From CAIKBL01 sp964555355 (lineage in GTDB: Bacteria > Pseudomonadota > Gammaproteobacteria > Ga0077536), in the NCBI GenBank assembly GCA_964555355.1, contig CAZKRY010000013.1, positions 124,001-188,000 of the forward strand: a stretch of DNA of 64,000 nt, written 5' to 3'. Positions 35,381 through 43,469 of this stretch are shown here, one piece after another. Under the pieces are notes generated by a model that saw only the letters and a program-made list of their open reading frames with translations, was not told the origin of the DNA and did no database searches. The translations under genes and the position numbers were made by a program. Each line of letters opens with the position of its first letter. Position 1 is the first letter of the stretch.

Positions 35381-36244
35381 ATGTCCAAAAAAACCGAACT
35401 AGAACTCACACAAACCGTCATCGCGCGACTTGCGCAATGCGACGACCCTCGTTTCAAAGCGGTCATGACCTCGCTTATTCACCACTTGCATGACTTCGTG
35501 CGGGAAACACGCCTAACCGATGCGGAATGGATGACCGCCATTCAATTTCTGACCGAGGTGGGCAAAAAGTGCACGGAACAGCGCCAAGAGTTCATCTTGC
35601 TCTCGGATACCTTGGGGATTTCGAGCTTGGTGCTTGAAGTCAATCATCCGGCGGTCGACGGCTCGCTCGAAGCGGCGGTGCTCGGACCGTTTTATGTGGA
35701 AGGCTCACCGGAGCGACCGTTGGGCGCTGATTTAACCGATGGCATGGAAGGCGAACCGACGTTTTACGCCGGCCAGGTGTGCGATACGAATGGTGCCCCA
35801 ATCGCAGGCGCGGTGCTCGATGTGTGGACCGCCGACGGCGTCGGCTTTTATGACGTGCAGAAACCGGGGCCGTTTAAGCCGCAGGGTCGCGCGAAAATCA
35901 AAACCGGTGCGGATGGCCGTTATTGGTTCCGTTGCGTCAAGCCTGCGGATTATCCGGTGCCGACCGACGGGCCGGTGGGCGAAATGTTGAGACGCTTGAA
36001 GCGCGGCGCAACGCGCCCGGGACATTTGCACCTCATCGTCTCGGCCCCTGGTTTTGAATCGGTGGTGACGCAAATTTTTGTCGCCGCGAGTCCGTACTTG
36101 AATAACGACGCCGTATTCGGCGTGAAGCATGCGCTGGCCGGCGAATTTGCGCGTCATCCGGCCGGTACCGCGCCCACCGGCGAGCGCGTCGATGTGCCGT
36201 TTTATACCGTGAACTTTGACATGCGTCTCCAGCGCGCGGCATGA
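35381..36244 (+). CDS. Intradiol ring-cleavage dioxygenase, hydroxyquinol 1,2-dioxygenase-like
   Basis: The 287-residue non-haem Fe(III) enzyme cleaves a catechol or hydroxyquinol between its hydroxyls. It has the N-terminal dimerisation helices (about 1-95), GPFYVEGSPERPLG, and the iron site: Tyr in DGVGFYDVQ, Tyr in ADYPVPTDGPVG, and two His in TRPGHLHLIVSAPGF. The DYPVPTDGPVGE form is the hydroxyquinol dioxygenase style rather than that of catechol 1,2-dioxygenase. It overlaps the following CoA ligase by four bases. Maleylacetate reductase, needed after hydroxyquinol cleavage, is not in the window. Confidence 0.9.
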   Translation: MSKKTELELTQTVIARLAQCDDPRFKAVMTSLIHHLHDFVRETRLTDAEWMTAIQFLTEVGKKCTEQRQEFILLSDTLGISSLVLEVNHPAVDGSLEAAVLGPFYVEGSPERPLGADLTDGMEGEPTFYAGQVCDTNGAPIAGAVLDVWTADGVGFYDVQKPGPFKPQGRAKIKTGADGRYWFRCVKPADYPVPTDGPVGEMLRRLKRGATRPGHLHLIVSAPGFESVVTQIFVAASPYLNNDAVFGVKHALAGEFARHPAGTAPTGERVDVPFYTVNFDMRLQRAA

Positions 36245-37890
36245 GCGATGCGTTAACACCGGGCGAGGTGCTTGCACGCTACGCGCCGCATGCGGAAACC
36301 GTGCCGAGTTTTTTGCACGCGCGCGTCTCGCGCGTGCCGCAAGCCTCGGCACTGCGATATGGAACGCGCGAATATACCTACACCGAACTCGCGGCGGCGA
36401 GTGATGCGCTGGCGCGCGCGCTTGCCGCCTCGGGCGTAAGTCAGGGGAGTAGAGTGGCGGTCGTTGCGCCCAACAGCGATCTGACGGTTTTAGTCTTTTT
36501 GGCCACGGCGAAGCTCGGCGCGGTGTTCGCGCCGATGAATATCAATCTAACGGATACGGAACTCGCGTATTTGCTTGGCCACACCAAGCCGGGAGTCGTT
36601 TTCACCGAAGCCGCGGCGGCATCGCGTGTGCGTCAGCGGTTGAATACGCTCGATCTGCCGGCGACAGTCATGGTGTTCGATGAAATCGTCGCAAGCACCT
36701 GCGATGTGGACGGCGTGGTCTCGGCGCTAACACGGCGCGCCGGTACAAACCCATTGCCCGAGCGCGAACCTGATCCCGGCGCACCGCTCGTCATTGTGTA
36801 CACCTCCGGCACCACGGGTTTCCCTAAAGGCGTGGTGCACACTCACCGCAACTATGTGTTTGCCGCCGAAGCGTTTGTCGAACGCATGTATTTGCAACCA
36901 CACGAAAGGCTCCTAACCGTCTTACCGTTTTTTCATATCAACGCGCTGTTCTATTCGCTTGGCGGTGCATTGGCGGCGGGCGCGTGCGTCATCGTGAGCG
37001 ATGGTTTTAGCGCGAGCCGATTTTGGGAGATGGCGGTTGAGACCGGCGCGACCGAGTTCAACATCATCGCGGCCGTTGGCGGCATTCTCGCCAAACGGCC
37101 GCGCGAGGAGTTTCGCGCCGATCATCGCATCACCAAAGTTTATGGCGGGCCGATCACGCCAGATGTCGAAGCGTTGTTTAGGCGCGACTTCGGCATCCCC
37201 AACTTGATCGAAGGCTATGGCATGTCCGAGATCCCGGGTGCCTGCAACAACCCGTATCGCGGCCGCCAGATCGTCGGCAGTTTTGGACTACCGGCCCAGC
37301 ATCCGCGTATCGGCACCTTTGTCCAAACGCGGGTGGTGGATGACGATGGTCAAGAAGTCGGCGTGAACATGCCGGGCGAGTTGGAAGTCAAAACCCCGAT
37401 TGTGTTCAAAGAGTATTTGCACGATCCGCAGCAAACGAATGATGCCTTCCACGATGGCTGGTTTAAGACCGGCGATTTGGTGAGGCTCGATGCGGATGGC
37501 TATCACTATTTCATCGCGCGCAAGAAAGACATCATCCGCGTGCGCGGCGAGAACATTGCCGGCGCGGAACTTGATCGCGTGCTTGGACTCCATCCGGCGG
37601 TGCAGGAGGCGGCGACCATCGGCGTGCCGGCGGATGTCGGCGAAGAGGAAATACTGGCGGTGTTGATCGCACGCGATGCGGAAGTTCCATTTCAGGAAAT
37701 CGCCGAGTGGGCGCGCGGGCAACTCGCGGCGATCAAAATCCCACGCTACTGGGTGTGGACCGATTCGTTGCCGCATACGCCATCGCACCGGGTGGCGAAA
37801 CATCTTTTGAAAAGGCAGCCGGAATTGCGCGCGCGCGCGTTTGATTTGAAGACCCTCACCCCACCCTCTCCCGCACGCGGGAGAGGGTGA
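36241..37890 (+). CDS. AMP-forming acyl-CoA ligase, CaiC-like, with a repeat-encoded C-terminal tail
   Basis: The 549-residue ligase has the phosphate loop VIVYTSGTTGFPKGVVHTH, IEGYGMSEIPGAC, the WFKTGDLVRLDADGYHYF hinge, and the C-terminal catalytic Lys in LPHTPSHRVAKHLLK, a pattern like crotonobetaine/carnitine CoA ligases. ATGA overlap with the dioxygenase suggests translational coupling. The last residues (TLTPPSPARGRG) are encoded by the dispersed CTCTCCC hairpin repeat, so the stop was probably lost to repeat insertion and the native end is near RAFDLK. The substrate is unknown. Confidence 0.87.
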   Translation: MSDALTPGEVLARYAPHAETVPSFLHARVSRVPQASALRYGTREYTYTELAAASDALARALAASGVSQGSRVAVVAPNSDLTVLVFLATAKLGAVFAPMNINLTDTELAYLLGHTKPGVVFTEAAAASRVRQRLNTLDLPATVMVFDEIVASTCDVDGVVSALTRRAGTNPLPEREPDPGAPLVIVYTSGTTGFPKGVVHTHRNYVFAAEAFVERMYLQPHERLLTVLPFFHINALFYSLGGALAAGACVIVSDGFSASRFWEMAVETGATEFNIIAAVGGILAKRPREEFRADHRITKVYGGPITPDVEALFRRDFGIPNLIEGYGMSEIPGACNNPYRGRQIVGSFGLPAQHPRIGTFVQTRVVDDDGQEVGVNMPGELEVKTPIVFKEYLHDPQQTNDAFHDGWFKTGDLVRLDADGYHYFIARKKDIIRVRGENIAGAELDRVLGLHPAVQEAATIGVPADVGEEEILAVLIARDAEVPFQEIAEWARGQLAAIKIPRYWVWTDSLPHTPSHRVAKHLLKRQPELRARAFDLKTLTPPSPARGRG

Positions 37891-38011
37891 CTAAAAAAAA
37901 CCTCTCCCGCTTGCGGGAGAGGTCGGCGCGCAGCGCCGGGTGAGGGGCAGCGCGTCTATGATCGCTGCATGAAGACCCTCACCCCAGCCCTCTCCCGCGC
38001 GCGGGAGAGGG
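37863..38011. repeat. Cluster of three CTCTCCC/GGGAGAG hairpins
   Basis: Three strong hairpins lie in tandem between convergent genes: 37863-37888 (12-bp arms ACCCTCTCCCGC), 37901-37922 (arms CCTCTCCCGC) and 37988-38011 (arms CCCTCTCCCGC). A GGCGCGCAGCGCCGGGTGAGG segment follows the second, exactly as in the copy at 41378-41456. The repeat starts inside the ligase coding region. The cluster may stop transcription from both sides. Confidence 0.85.
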
Positions 38012-38040
38012 TGGCTAAGAAGATTATCGCGCGGGCGCGA

Positions 38041-38721
38041 CTAGCGCATTAACGCTTCGAGCGCATCTGCCGTCGCTTGAATATGCGCGGCGATCAACTC
38101 GCACGCACGCACCGCTTCGCGCGCCAGTGTGACTTCCATCAATTCGCGATGTTCTTGCGGTATGTCTCGATTGGCGACGGCGTTCCCGGTCGATAAGCTG
38201 CGGTAGCGTTTGTGCTGATCGTAGAGATTCTGTCGGAACTGCAGCAGTCGCGGCGATGGGCAAGCGGCGACCAAGGCATCGTGAAAGCTCGCATTGCGCA
38301 ATTCCCACTGCGCGACATCGTTGGCACGCACGCGATCGATCTTAGACAGCCGATGAAAAGCGGCGACGATGTTCGCCTCCCATTCGTCATCCCCGTGCGC
38401 AATGCTGTCGCGCAGCGCCTCGGTTTCGAAAATAATCCGCAGGCGCGTGACGTCCTGCAGATCGGCGATCGAGATAGGGGCCACGCGAAAGCCGCGTTGC
38501 CCGGTGACGCTGACAAAGCCATCCGCGATGAGCCGGTTCAACGCCTCGCGCAGGGGCGAGGCGCCAATGTCATAGCGTTCACGCAAGCGATGCACCGCGA
38601 GTTTGGCGCCGGCCGGGTAGCGCCCCGCCAGGATGTCGCCGCGCAGTTTTTCATACGCCGCCTCGGCCAAGGTGCTGGCCGCACGCAAATCAGTGACATC
38701 GAGCTCTTCTGGGGACGACAT
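38041..38721 (-). CDS. GntR-family transcriptional regulator with FCD domain
   Basis: The 226-residue protein has an N-terminal winged helix (YEKLRGDILAGRYPAGAKLA, SPLREALNRLIADGFV) and an all-helical FCD ligand domain with the metal-binding pattern FHDALVAAC, EHRELM and CELIAAHIQA. ATG 38721 is preferred because AAGGAAGG lies before it; in-frame ATGs at 38748, 38778 and 38787 are alternatives. It is divergent from the meta-cleavage lower pathway, so it is the likely repressor of that operon, with a pathway intermediate as ligand (inference). It ends against the hairpin cluster. Confidence 0.88.
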   Translation of the reverse strand: MSSPEELDVTDLRAASTLAEAAYEKLRGDILAGRYPAGAKLAVHRLRERYDIGASPLREALNRLIADGFVSVTGQRGFRVAPISIADLQDVTRLRIIFETEALRDSIAHGDDEWEANIVAAFHRLSKIDRVRANDVAQWELRNASFHDALVAACPSPRLLQFRQNLYDQHKRYRSLSTGNAVANRDIPQEHRELMEVTLAREAVRACELIAAHIQATADALEALMR

Positions 38722-38831
38722 CGCGGAACCTTCCTTAAGCAGGCGCATGTCGGGCCTGCCGGAGTCAAATTGGAACATTGACGTCATATATAACGAAGGT
38801 TACGCGGGAAGGGTAGGTTTCGATAGAAATA

Positions 38832-38849
38832 AAAAATATCGATATTTTT
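38832..38849. promoter_or_regulatory. AT-rich perfect palindrome in the GntR/dmp divergent region, candidate operator
   Basis: AAAAATATC-GATATTTTT is an 18-base perfect palindrome in an otherwise GC-rich window. It lies in the 367-base stretch between the regulator (start 38721) and the aldehyde dehydrogenase (start 39089). Nearby, at about 38778-38787, is a second small palindrome, TGACGTCA. Either could be the GntR binding site. The stretch also carries the small ORF at 38913. No clear -35/-10 pair was found for the operon. Confidence 0.45.
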
Positions 38850-38912
38850 ATTGCCGACCACGGAAGTCAGCGCTTAAGATTCGGCCCTCGCTGAATCCAC
38901 AACTAGAGGTCC

Positions 38913-39077
38913 ATGCAAATTAAACTCAATCGACTCACGTTGACGTGGGATGCGGTGGCGGGCCCGTCGGTCAACTACGAAAACGACGTTTTTGGCGGGA
39001 TCGGCGTGGCGGGTGGGTCGGCAGAACGAGACGAACAATGCGCGCAGACGAGCTTGTGCGCGTTCAATTTGGAATAG
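38913..39077 (+). CDS. Candidate 54-residue small protein ahead of the dmp operon
   Basis: ATG 38913 is preceded by AGAGGT at good spacing and opens a 54-codon frame that stops at 39077, only 11 bases before the aldehyde dehydrogenase ATG. The product starts MQIKLNRLTLTWDAV and ends with CAQTSLCAFNLE, so it has two Cys six residues apart. I do not recognise it. It could be a leader peptide, a real small protein or chance. The dehydrogenase has its own strong AGGGGGG site downstream of the stop. Confidence 0.4.
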   Translation: MQIKLNRLTLTWDAVAGPSVNYENDVFGGIGVAGGSAERDEQCAQTSLCAFNLE

Positions 39078-39088
39078 CAGGGGGGCTC

Positions 39089-40570
39089 ATGGCAACGTCA
39101 GGCAACACCGCGCGCGAAGTGCTGCACTTTATCAATGGTCAATACGTTAAATCCGCGAGCGGAAAAACCTTTGCGGACATCAGCCCGGTAGACGGCCACG
39201 TGGTCGCGACGGTGCATGAAGGCGGTAAGGCGGAAGTGGACGCCGCGGTAGCCGCCGCGCGCGCCGCGCTGAACGGCCCTTGGGGCAAGATGACCACGCC
39301 AGACCGCATGGCGTTACTGCATAAACTCGCCGACTGCATTCAAAGGCGCTTCGATGAATTTGTTGAATTGGAATGCCTGGATACCGGCAAACCGTATGGT
39401 GAATGCAGCCATGTCGATATTCCGCGCGGCGCGGCCAATTTCCGCGTATTCGCCGACATCGTGAAAAACATTCCCACCGAAGCCTTCACGATGCACGCGC
39501 CGGATGGCGCCAATGTCTTGAACTATTCGCTGCGCGTGCCAAAAGGCGTCGTCGCGGTGGTGTGTCCGTGGAACCTGCCGTTGCTGTTGATGACGTGGAA
39601 GGTGGGTCCGGCGCTCGCCTGCGGCAATACGGTAGTGGTCAAACCCTCGGAAGAAACTCCGCTGACCACCTCGCTGCTTGGCGAAGTCATGAACGAGGCC
39701 GGGATCCCGCCCGGCGTCTACAACGTGGTCAATGGCTTTGGACCGGATTCAGCCGGTGCTTATCTCACGGAACACCCGGATGTTGATGCCATCACCTTCA
39801 CCGGTGAAACCCGCACCGGCGAAGCCATCATGGCGGCGGCCGCCAAGGGGCTCCGCGCGGTATCGTTTGAGCTAGGCGGCAAAAATCCGGCGCTGGTGTT
39901 TGCCGATTGTGATCTTGATCTCGCGATCCAAACCACTATTCGTTCCACCTTCATCAACTGCGGCCAGGTCTGTCTGGGCACCGAGCGGATTTACGTCGAA
40001 CGTGCATTGTTCCCCACCTTCGTGCAGCGCTTAAAAGAAGCCACCGAGAAACTCAAAATCGGCCCGCCCAAAGAACCTGGCGTGACGTTAGGCCCGTTGA
40101 TTAGCCAAGGTCACCGCGAGAAAGTTTTGAGTTATTACAAACTCGCAGTAGACGAGGGTGCCACCGTGGTAACCGGCGGCGGCATCCCGGACATGTCTGG
40201 CGCGCTCGGCGGCGGTGCATGGGTGCAACCGACGATTTGGACCGGTTTGCCGCACAGTGCGCGCACTGTGCGCGAGGAAATTTTTGGGCCGTGCTGCCAT
40301 ATCGCGCCGTTCGATACGGAAGAGGAAGCGATCAAGCTTGCCAACGACACGCGTTATGGATTGACGAGTGTGGTGTGGACGCGCGATCTGTCGCGCGCGC
40401 ATCGGGTGGCCGCGGCTTTGCAATCCGGCATCACGTGGATCAACAGTTGGTTCTTGCGTGATTTGCGCACGCCGTTCGGCGGCATGAAACATTCGGGCAT
40501 TGGCCGCGAAGGCGGCGTGCACTCGCTCGAGTTCTACACCGAGCTTCGTAACATCTGCATTAGGTACTAA
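39089..40570 (+). CDS. dmpC: 2-hydroxymuconic semialdehyde dehydrogenase
   Basis: This NAD-dependent aldehyde dehydrogenase oxidises 2-hydroxymuconate semialdehyde to 2-hydroxymuconate in the catechol meta pathway. The 493 residues have PWNLPLLLMTWKVGPALACG, the Glu motif ELGGKNPALVFADCD and the catalytic Cys in FINCGQVCLGTER, the form found in DmpC/XylG. The C-terminal PFGGMKHSGIGREGGVHS is also typical. ATG 39089 is chosen for its strong ribosome site; longer in-frame starts (38945, 39038) lack conservation. It leads an operon followed by dmpE, F, G and H homologues. Confidence 0.9.
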   Translation: MATSGNTAREVLHFINGQYVKSASGKTFADISPVDGHVVATVHEGGKAEVDAAVAAARAALNGPWGKMTTPDRMALLHKLADCIQRRFDEFVELECLDTGKPYGECSHVDIPRGAANFRVFADIVKNIPTEAFTMHAPDGANVLNYSLRVPKGVVAVVCPWNLPLLLMTWKVGPALACGNTVVVKPSEETPLTTSLLGEVMNEAGIPPGVYNVVNGFGPDSAGAYLTEHPDVDAITFTGETRTGEAIMAAAAKGLRAVSFELGGKNPALVFADCDLDLAIQTTIRSTFINCGQVCLGTERIYVERALFPTFVQRLKEATEKLKIGPPKEPGVTLGPLISQGHREKVLSYYKLAVDEGATVVTGGGIPDMSGALGGGAWVQPTIWTGLPHSARTVREEIFGPCCHIAPFDTEEEAIKLANDTRYGLTSVVWTRDLSRAHRVAAALQSGITWINSWFLRDLRTPFGGMKHSGIGREGGVHSLEFYTELRNICIRY

Positions 40571-40572
40571 CC

Positions 40573-41361
40573 ATGGCAACTTCCGCCGAGCACGAACGTT
40601 ATAGCGACGAACTCTACGGCGCCTTGCGCGATCGTCGTGTGGTTGATCCGTTGACGGATCGCGATCCCAACTTGACCGAGGATGATGCGTATCAAATTTC
40701 GCTCGGCATTTTGAAGCGCCGTTTGGCGGCCGGCGAGAAAGTCGTCGGTAAGAAAATCGGCGTCACGAGCCGCGCCGTGCAGGATATGTTGAACGTTAAA
40801 CAGCCGGATTACGGCTTTCTGACGGACGGCATGCAATGCATGGAAGGCGCGCCGATCCCGATCTCGCGTGAACTCATTCAGCCGCGCGCCGAAGGCGAAA
40901 TCGCCTTTGTGTTAAAGCGCGATTTAACCGGCCCCGGCGTCACCAATGCCGATGTGTTGGCGGCGACCGCCGGCGTCAAAGTGTGTTTTGAGATCGTCGA
41001 TTCGCGCATTCGCGATTGGAAAATCAAGTTTCAAGACACGGTCGCGGACAACGCGTCCTGCGGTATGTTCGTCGCGAGCGACAAGCTCATCGATTTACGC
41101 GATGTCGATCTCATTACCTGCGGCATGGTGGTATGGAAGAACGGCGAACTCATCGCGACAGGCGCGGGTGCGGCGGCGCTTGGGTCACCGGTTAACTCGG
41201 TCACCTGGCTTGCGAACGCACTCGGCCGGTATGGAGTCACCTTGAAAGCCGGTGAGATCGTGTTGTCAGGCTCGTTGGTGCCGTTGATCCCGATTACGGC
41301 GGGCGACGAAATGGAAGTCGCGGTCGGCGGCATGGGACGGCTCAAGGCAAAATTTGTGTGA
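40573..41361 (+). CDS. dmpE: 2-oxopent-4-enoate (2-keto-4-pentenoate) hydratase
   Basis: DmpE adds water to 2-oxopent-4-enoate to give 4-hydroxy-2-oxovalerate. The 262 residues belong to the fumarylacetoacetate hydrolase fold, with VGKKIGVTSRAVQDML, a Glu-x-Glu type metal site in RAEGEIAFVL, CFEIVDSRIRDWKIKFQD and LGSPVNSVTWLANALGRYGV. It follows dmpC by two bases and is separated from dmpF by a repeat-filled gap of 156 bases. It is a paralogue of the decarboxylase at 43462, and the two form a complex in characterised meta pathways. Confidence 0.92.
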   Translation: MATSAEHERYSDELYGALRDRRVVDPLTDRDPNLTEDDAYQISLGILKRRLAAGEKVVGKKIGVTSRAVQDMLNVKQPDYGFLTDGMQCMEGAPIPISRELIQPRAEGEIAFVLKRDLTGPGVTNADVLAATAGVKVCFEIVDSRIRDWKIKFQDTVADNASCGMFVASDKLIDLRDVDLITCGMVVWKNGELIATGAGAAALGSPVNSVTWLANALGRYGVTLKAGEIVLSGSLVPLIPITAGDEMEVAVGGMGRLKAKFV

Positions 41362-41377
41362 TGATTTTTCGAGTAAA

Positions 41378-41456
41378 CCTCTCCCTCTGGGAGAGGTCGG
41401 CGCGCAGCGCCGGGTGAGGACCCTCACCCTAACCCTCTCCCGCGAGCGGGAGAGGG
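41378..41456. repeat. CTCTCCC/GGGAGAG composite repeat inside the dmp operon
   Basis: Two hairpins, 41378-41396 (CCTCTCCC-TCT-GGGAGAGG) and 41433-41456 (CCCTCTCCCGC-GA-GCGGGAGAGGG), flank a GGCGCGCAGCGCCGGGTGAGG segment. This is the same composite as at 37901-38011. It occupies most of the dmpE-dmpF gap, so it may stabilise or attenuate the operon transcript. Confidence 0.85.
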
Positions 41457-41517
41457 GATAATATCGAATCGCTTCGTTGGCGGCTGACACCGCTTATGCA
41501 ACGTTGAAAGGACGAAC

Positions 41518-42435
41518 ATGAAAATTAATTGCGCGCTTATCGGCTCCGGCAACATCGGTACCGATCTAATGTACAAGGCGCTCCGCAGCGAGTGGCTGAA
41601 TCCGGTGTGGATGATTGGCGTCGATCCGGCTTCCGACGGTCTCGCCAAAGCACGCGCCGCGGGTTTAAAAGCCACGCACGAAGGACTGGATGCCGCGTTA
41701 CCGCATTTTAAAGACGACAAAATTCAAATCGCCTTCGATGCAACCTCTGCCTATGTGCACGCCGAGAACAGTCGCAAAGTCCTCGCGCAAGGCGTTTTTA
41801 TGGTGGACTTGACGCCAGCCGCGATCGGTCCGTTCTGCGTACCGCCGGTGAATCTCGAGCAACACATGCGACAGCAAACCGCGAACGTCAACATGGTGAG
41901 CTGCGGCGGACAAGCCACCATTCCGATGGTGTATGCCATTTCGCGCGTGCAAGGCGTGAGTTATGCCGAAATCATCGCGACCGTCGCGTCCAAGTCCGCG
42001 GGTCCCGGCACACGCAAGAACATCGATGAATTCACGCGCACCACGGCGCTTGGCATCGAACGCGTCGGTGGCGCGAAAAAAGGCAAAGCCATCATCATTC
42101 TGAATCCCGCCGAACCGCCGCTCATCATGCGCGATACCGTGCATTGTCTGGTGGAGGGTAAACCCGATGAGGCGAAGATAACGGACTCCATCAAGCAGAT
42201 GGTCGCGGAAGTTCAAAAATACGTGCCGGGTTATACGTTGAAGCAAAACCCGGTGTTCGATGGGCAGCGTGTATCGGTGTTTTTGGAAGTTGCGGGTCTT
42301 GGCGATTATTTACCGAAGTACGCCGGAAACTTGGACATCATGACGGCTGCCGCTTTACGCACCGGCGAAATGTTCGCGCAGCGTCTCCAAGATGGCTCGC
42401 TGACCTTCCCTCAAGTGAAAACGGAGGCCGCGTAA
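41518..42435 (+). CDS. dmpF: Acetaldehyde dehydrogenase (acylating)
   Basis: DmpF converts acetaldehyde, NAD and CoA to acetyl-CoA, channelled from the aldolase DmpG. The 305 residues have the Rossmann motif CALIGSGNIGTDLMYKA, the catalytic Cys in VSCGGQATIPMVYAISR and AGPGTRKNIDEFTRTTA. ATG 41518 has AAAGGA before it. The last base pair group overlaps the dmpG start (TAATG), as expected for an obligate complex. Confidence 0.95.
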   Translation: MKINCALIGSGNIGTDLMYKALRSEWLNPVWMIGVDPASDGLAKARAAGLKATHEGLDAALPHFKDDKIQIAFDATSAYVHAENSRKVLAQGVFMVDLTPAAIGPFCVPPVNLEQHMRQQTANVNMVSCGGQATIPMVYAISRVQGVSYAEIIATVASKSAGPGTRKNIDEFTRTTALGIERVGGAKKGKAIIILNPAEPPLIMRDTVHCLVEGKPDEAKITDSIKQMVAEVQKYVPGYTLKQNPVFDGQRVSVFLEVAGLGDYLPKYAGNLDIMTAAALRTGEMFAQRLQDGSLTFPQVKTEAA

Positions 42436-43469
42436 TGAGTGGGCTCAAAGTCAAGGTGCACGATATGTGCCTGCGCGATGGCATGCATCCCAAGCGCCAT
42501 CAGATTTCGCTTTCCCAAATGCATTCGATTGCGACCGGACTCGACGCAGCGGGCGTCGACTATATCGAAGTGACGCATGGCGATGGCTTGGGCGGCGCCT
42601 CGATCAACTACGGTTTTCCGGCACACACCGATGAAGAATACCTGCGCCATGTCATTCCGGCGTTGAAGCGCACCAAGGTATCGGTGTTGCTCATCCCCGG
42701 GATCGGCACGGTGGACGATCTGCAAGTCGCCTACGAGTGCGGCATCCACACGGTGCGGGTGGCAACGTTATGCACTGAAGCCGATGTCGCCGAACAACAC
42801 ATCAAGCGCGGACGGCAATTGGGGCTCGATACCGTGGGCTTTTTGATGATGGCGCACATGATCGAGTCGGAAGAATTGGCGAAGCAAGCCAAACAAATGG
42901 AAGACTACGGCGCGCATTGCGTCTATTGCACGGACTCCGCCGGTTACATGATTCCACAGGACGTGACTGCGCGGATCAGCGCGATGCGCCGCGTGTTGCG
43001 ACCCGAGACTGAAATTGGTTTTCACGGGCACCATAATTTGGCGCTTGGGGTGACGAACTCGATAGCAGCGGTCGAAGCCGGCGCCAATCGCATCGATGGC
43101 TCGGCCGCCGGACTCGGTGCCGGCGCCGGCAACACGCCGCTCGAAGCCTTTGTCGCGGTGTGTAAGCGCATGGGTATCGAAACCAATGTCGATCTGTATC
43201 AGATCATGGATGTCGCCGAAGAACGCGTGCTACCGATCATGGATCAGCAGATCCGCTTGGACCGCGACTCTTTGCTCATCGGCTATACCGGCGTCTACTC
43301 CACGTTCCTGCTGTTCGCGCAACGCGCGGCACAGCGTTACGGCGTATCCTCGCGCGATATCTTGGCCGAGATGGGCCGCCGCCGCACGGTGGGTGGGCAA
43401 GAAGATCTGATCGAAGAAGTCGCCATGGAACTGCAACAACAAGCCACCCGAAAGGCCGCCCATGTTTAA
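42435..43469 (+). CDS. dmpG: 4-hydroxy-2-oxovalerate aldolase
   Basis: DmpG splits 4-hydroxy-2-oxovalerate into pyruvate and acetaldehyde. The 344-residue metal-dependent aldolase has the Arg-Asp pair in DMCLRDGMHPKRHQ, EVTHGDGLGGASINYGF, the metal-binding GFHGHHNLALGVTNS and a C-terminal communication domain that contacts DmpF. It overlaps dmpF by one base and the decarboxylase gene by eight bases. Confidence 0.95.
   Translation: MSGLKVKVHDMCLRDGMHPKRHQISLSQMHSIATGLDAAGVDYIEVTHGDGLGGASINYGFPAHTDEEYLRHVIPALKRTKVSVLLIPGIGTVDDLQVAYECGIHTVRVATLCTEADVAEQHIKRGRQLGLDTVGFLMMAHMIESEELAKQAKQMEDYGAHCVYCTDSAGYMIPQDVTARISAMRRVLRPETEIGFHGHHNLALGVTNSIAAVEAGANRIDGSAAGLGAGAGNTPLEAFVAVCKRMGIETNVDLYQIMDVAEERVLPIMDQQIRLDRDSLLIGYTGVYSTFLLFAQRAAQRYGVSSRDILAEMGRRRTVGGQEDLIEEVAMELQQQATRKAAHV

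Noticed and set aside
38945..39088. N-terminal extension of the aldehyde dehydrogenase
   Set aside because: The family starts close to MATSGNTAREVLHFINGQ, and a strong ribosome site lies right before ATG 39089.
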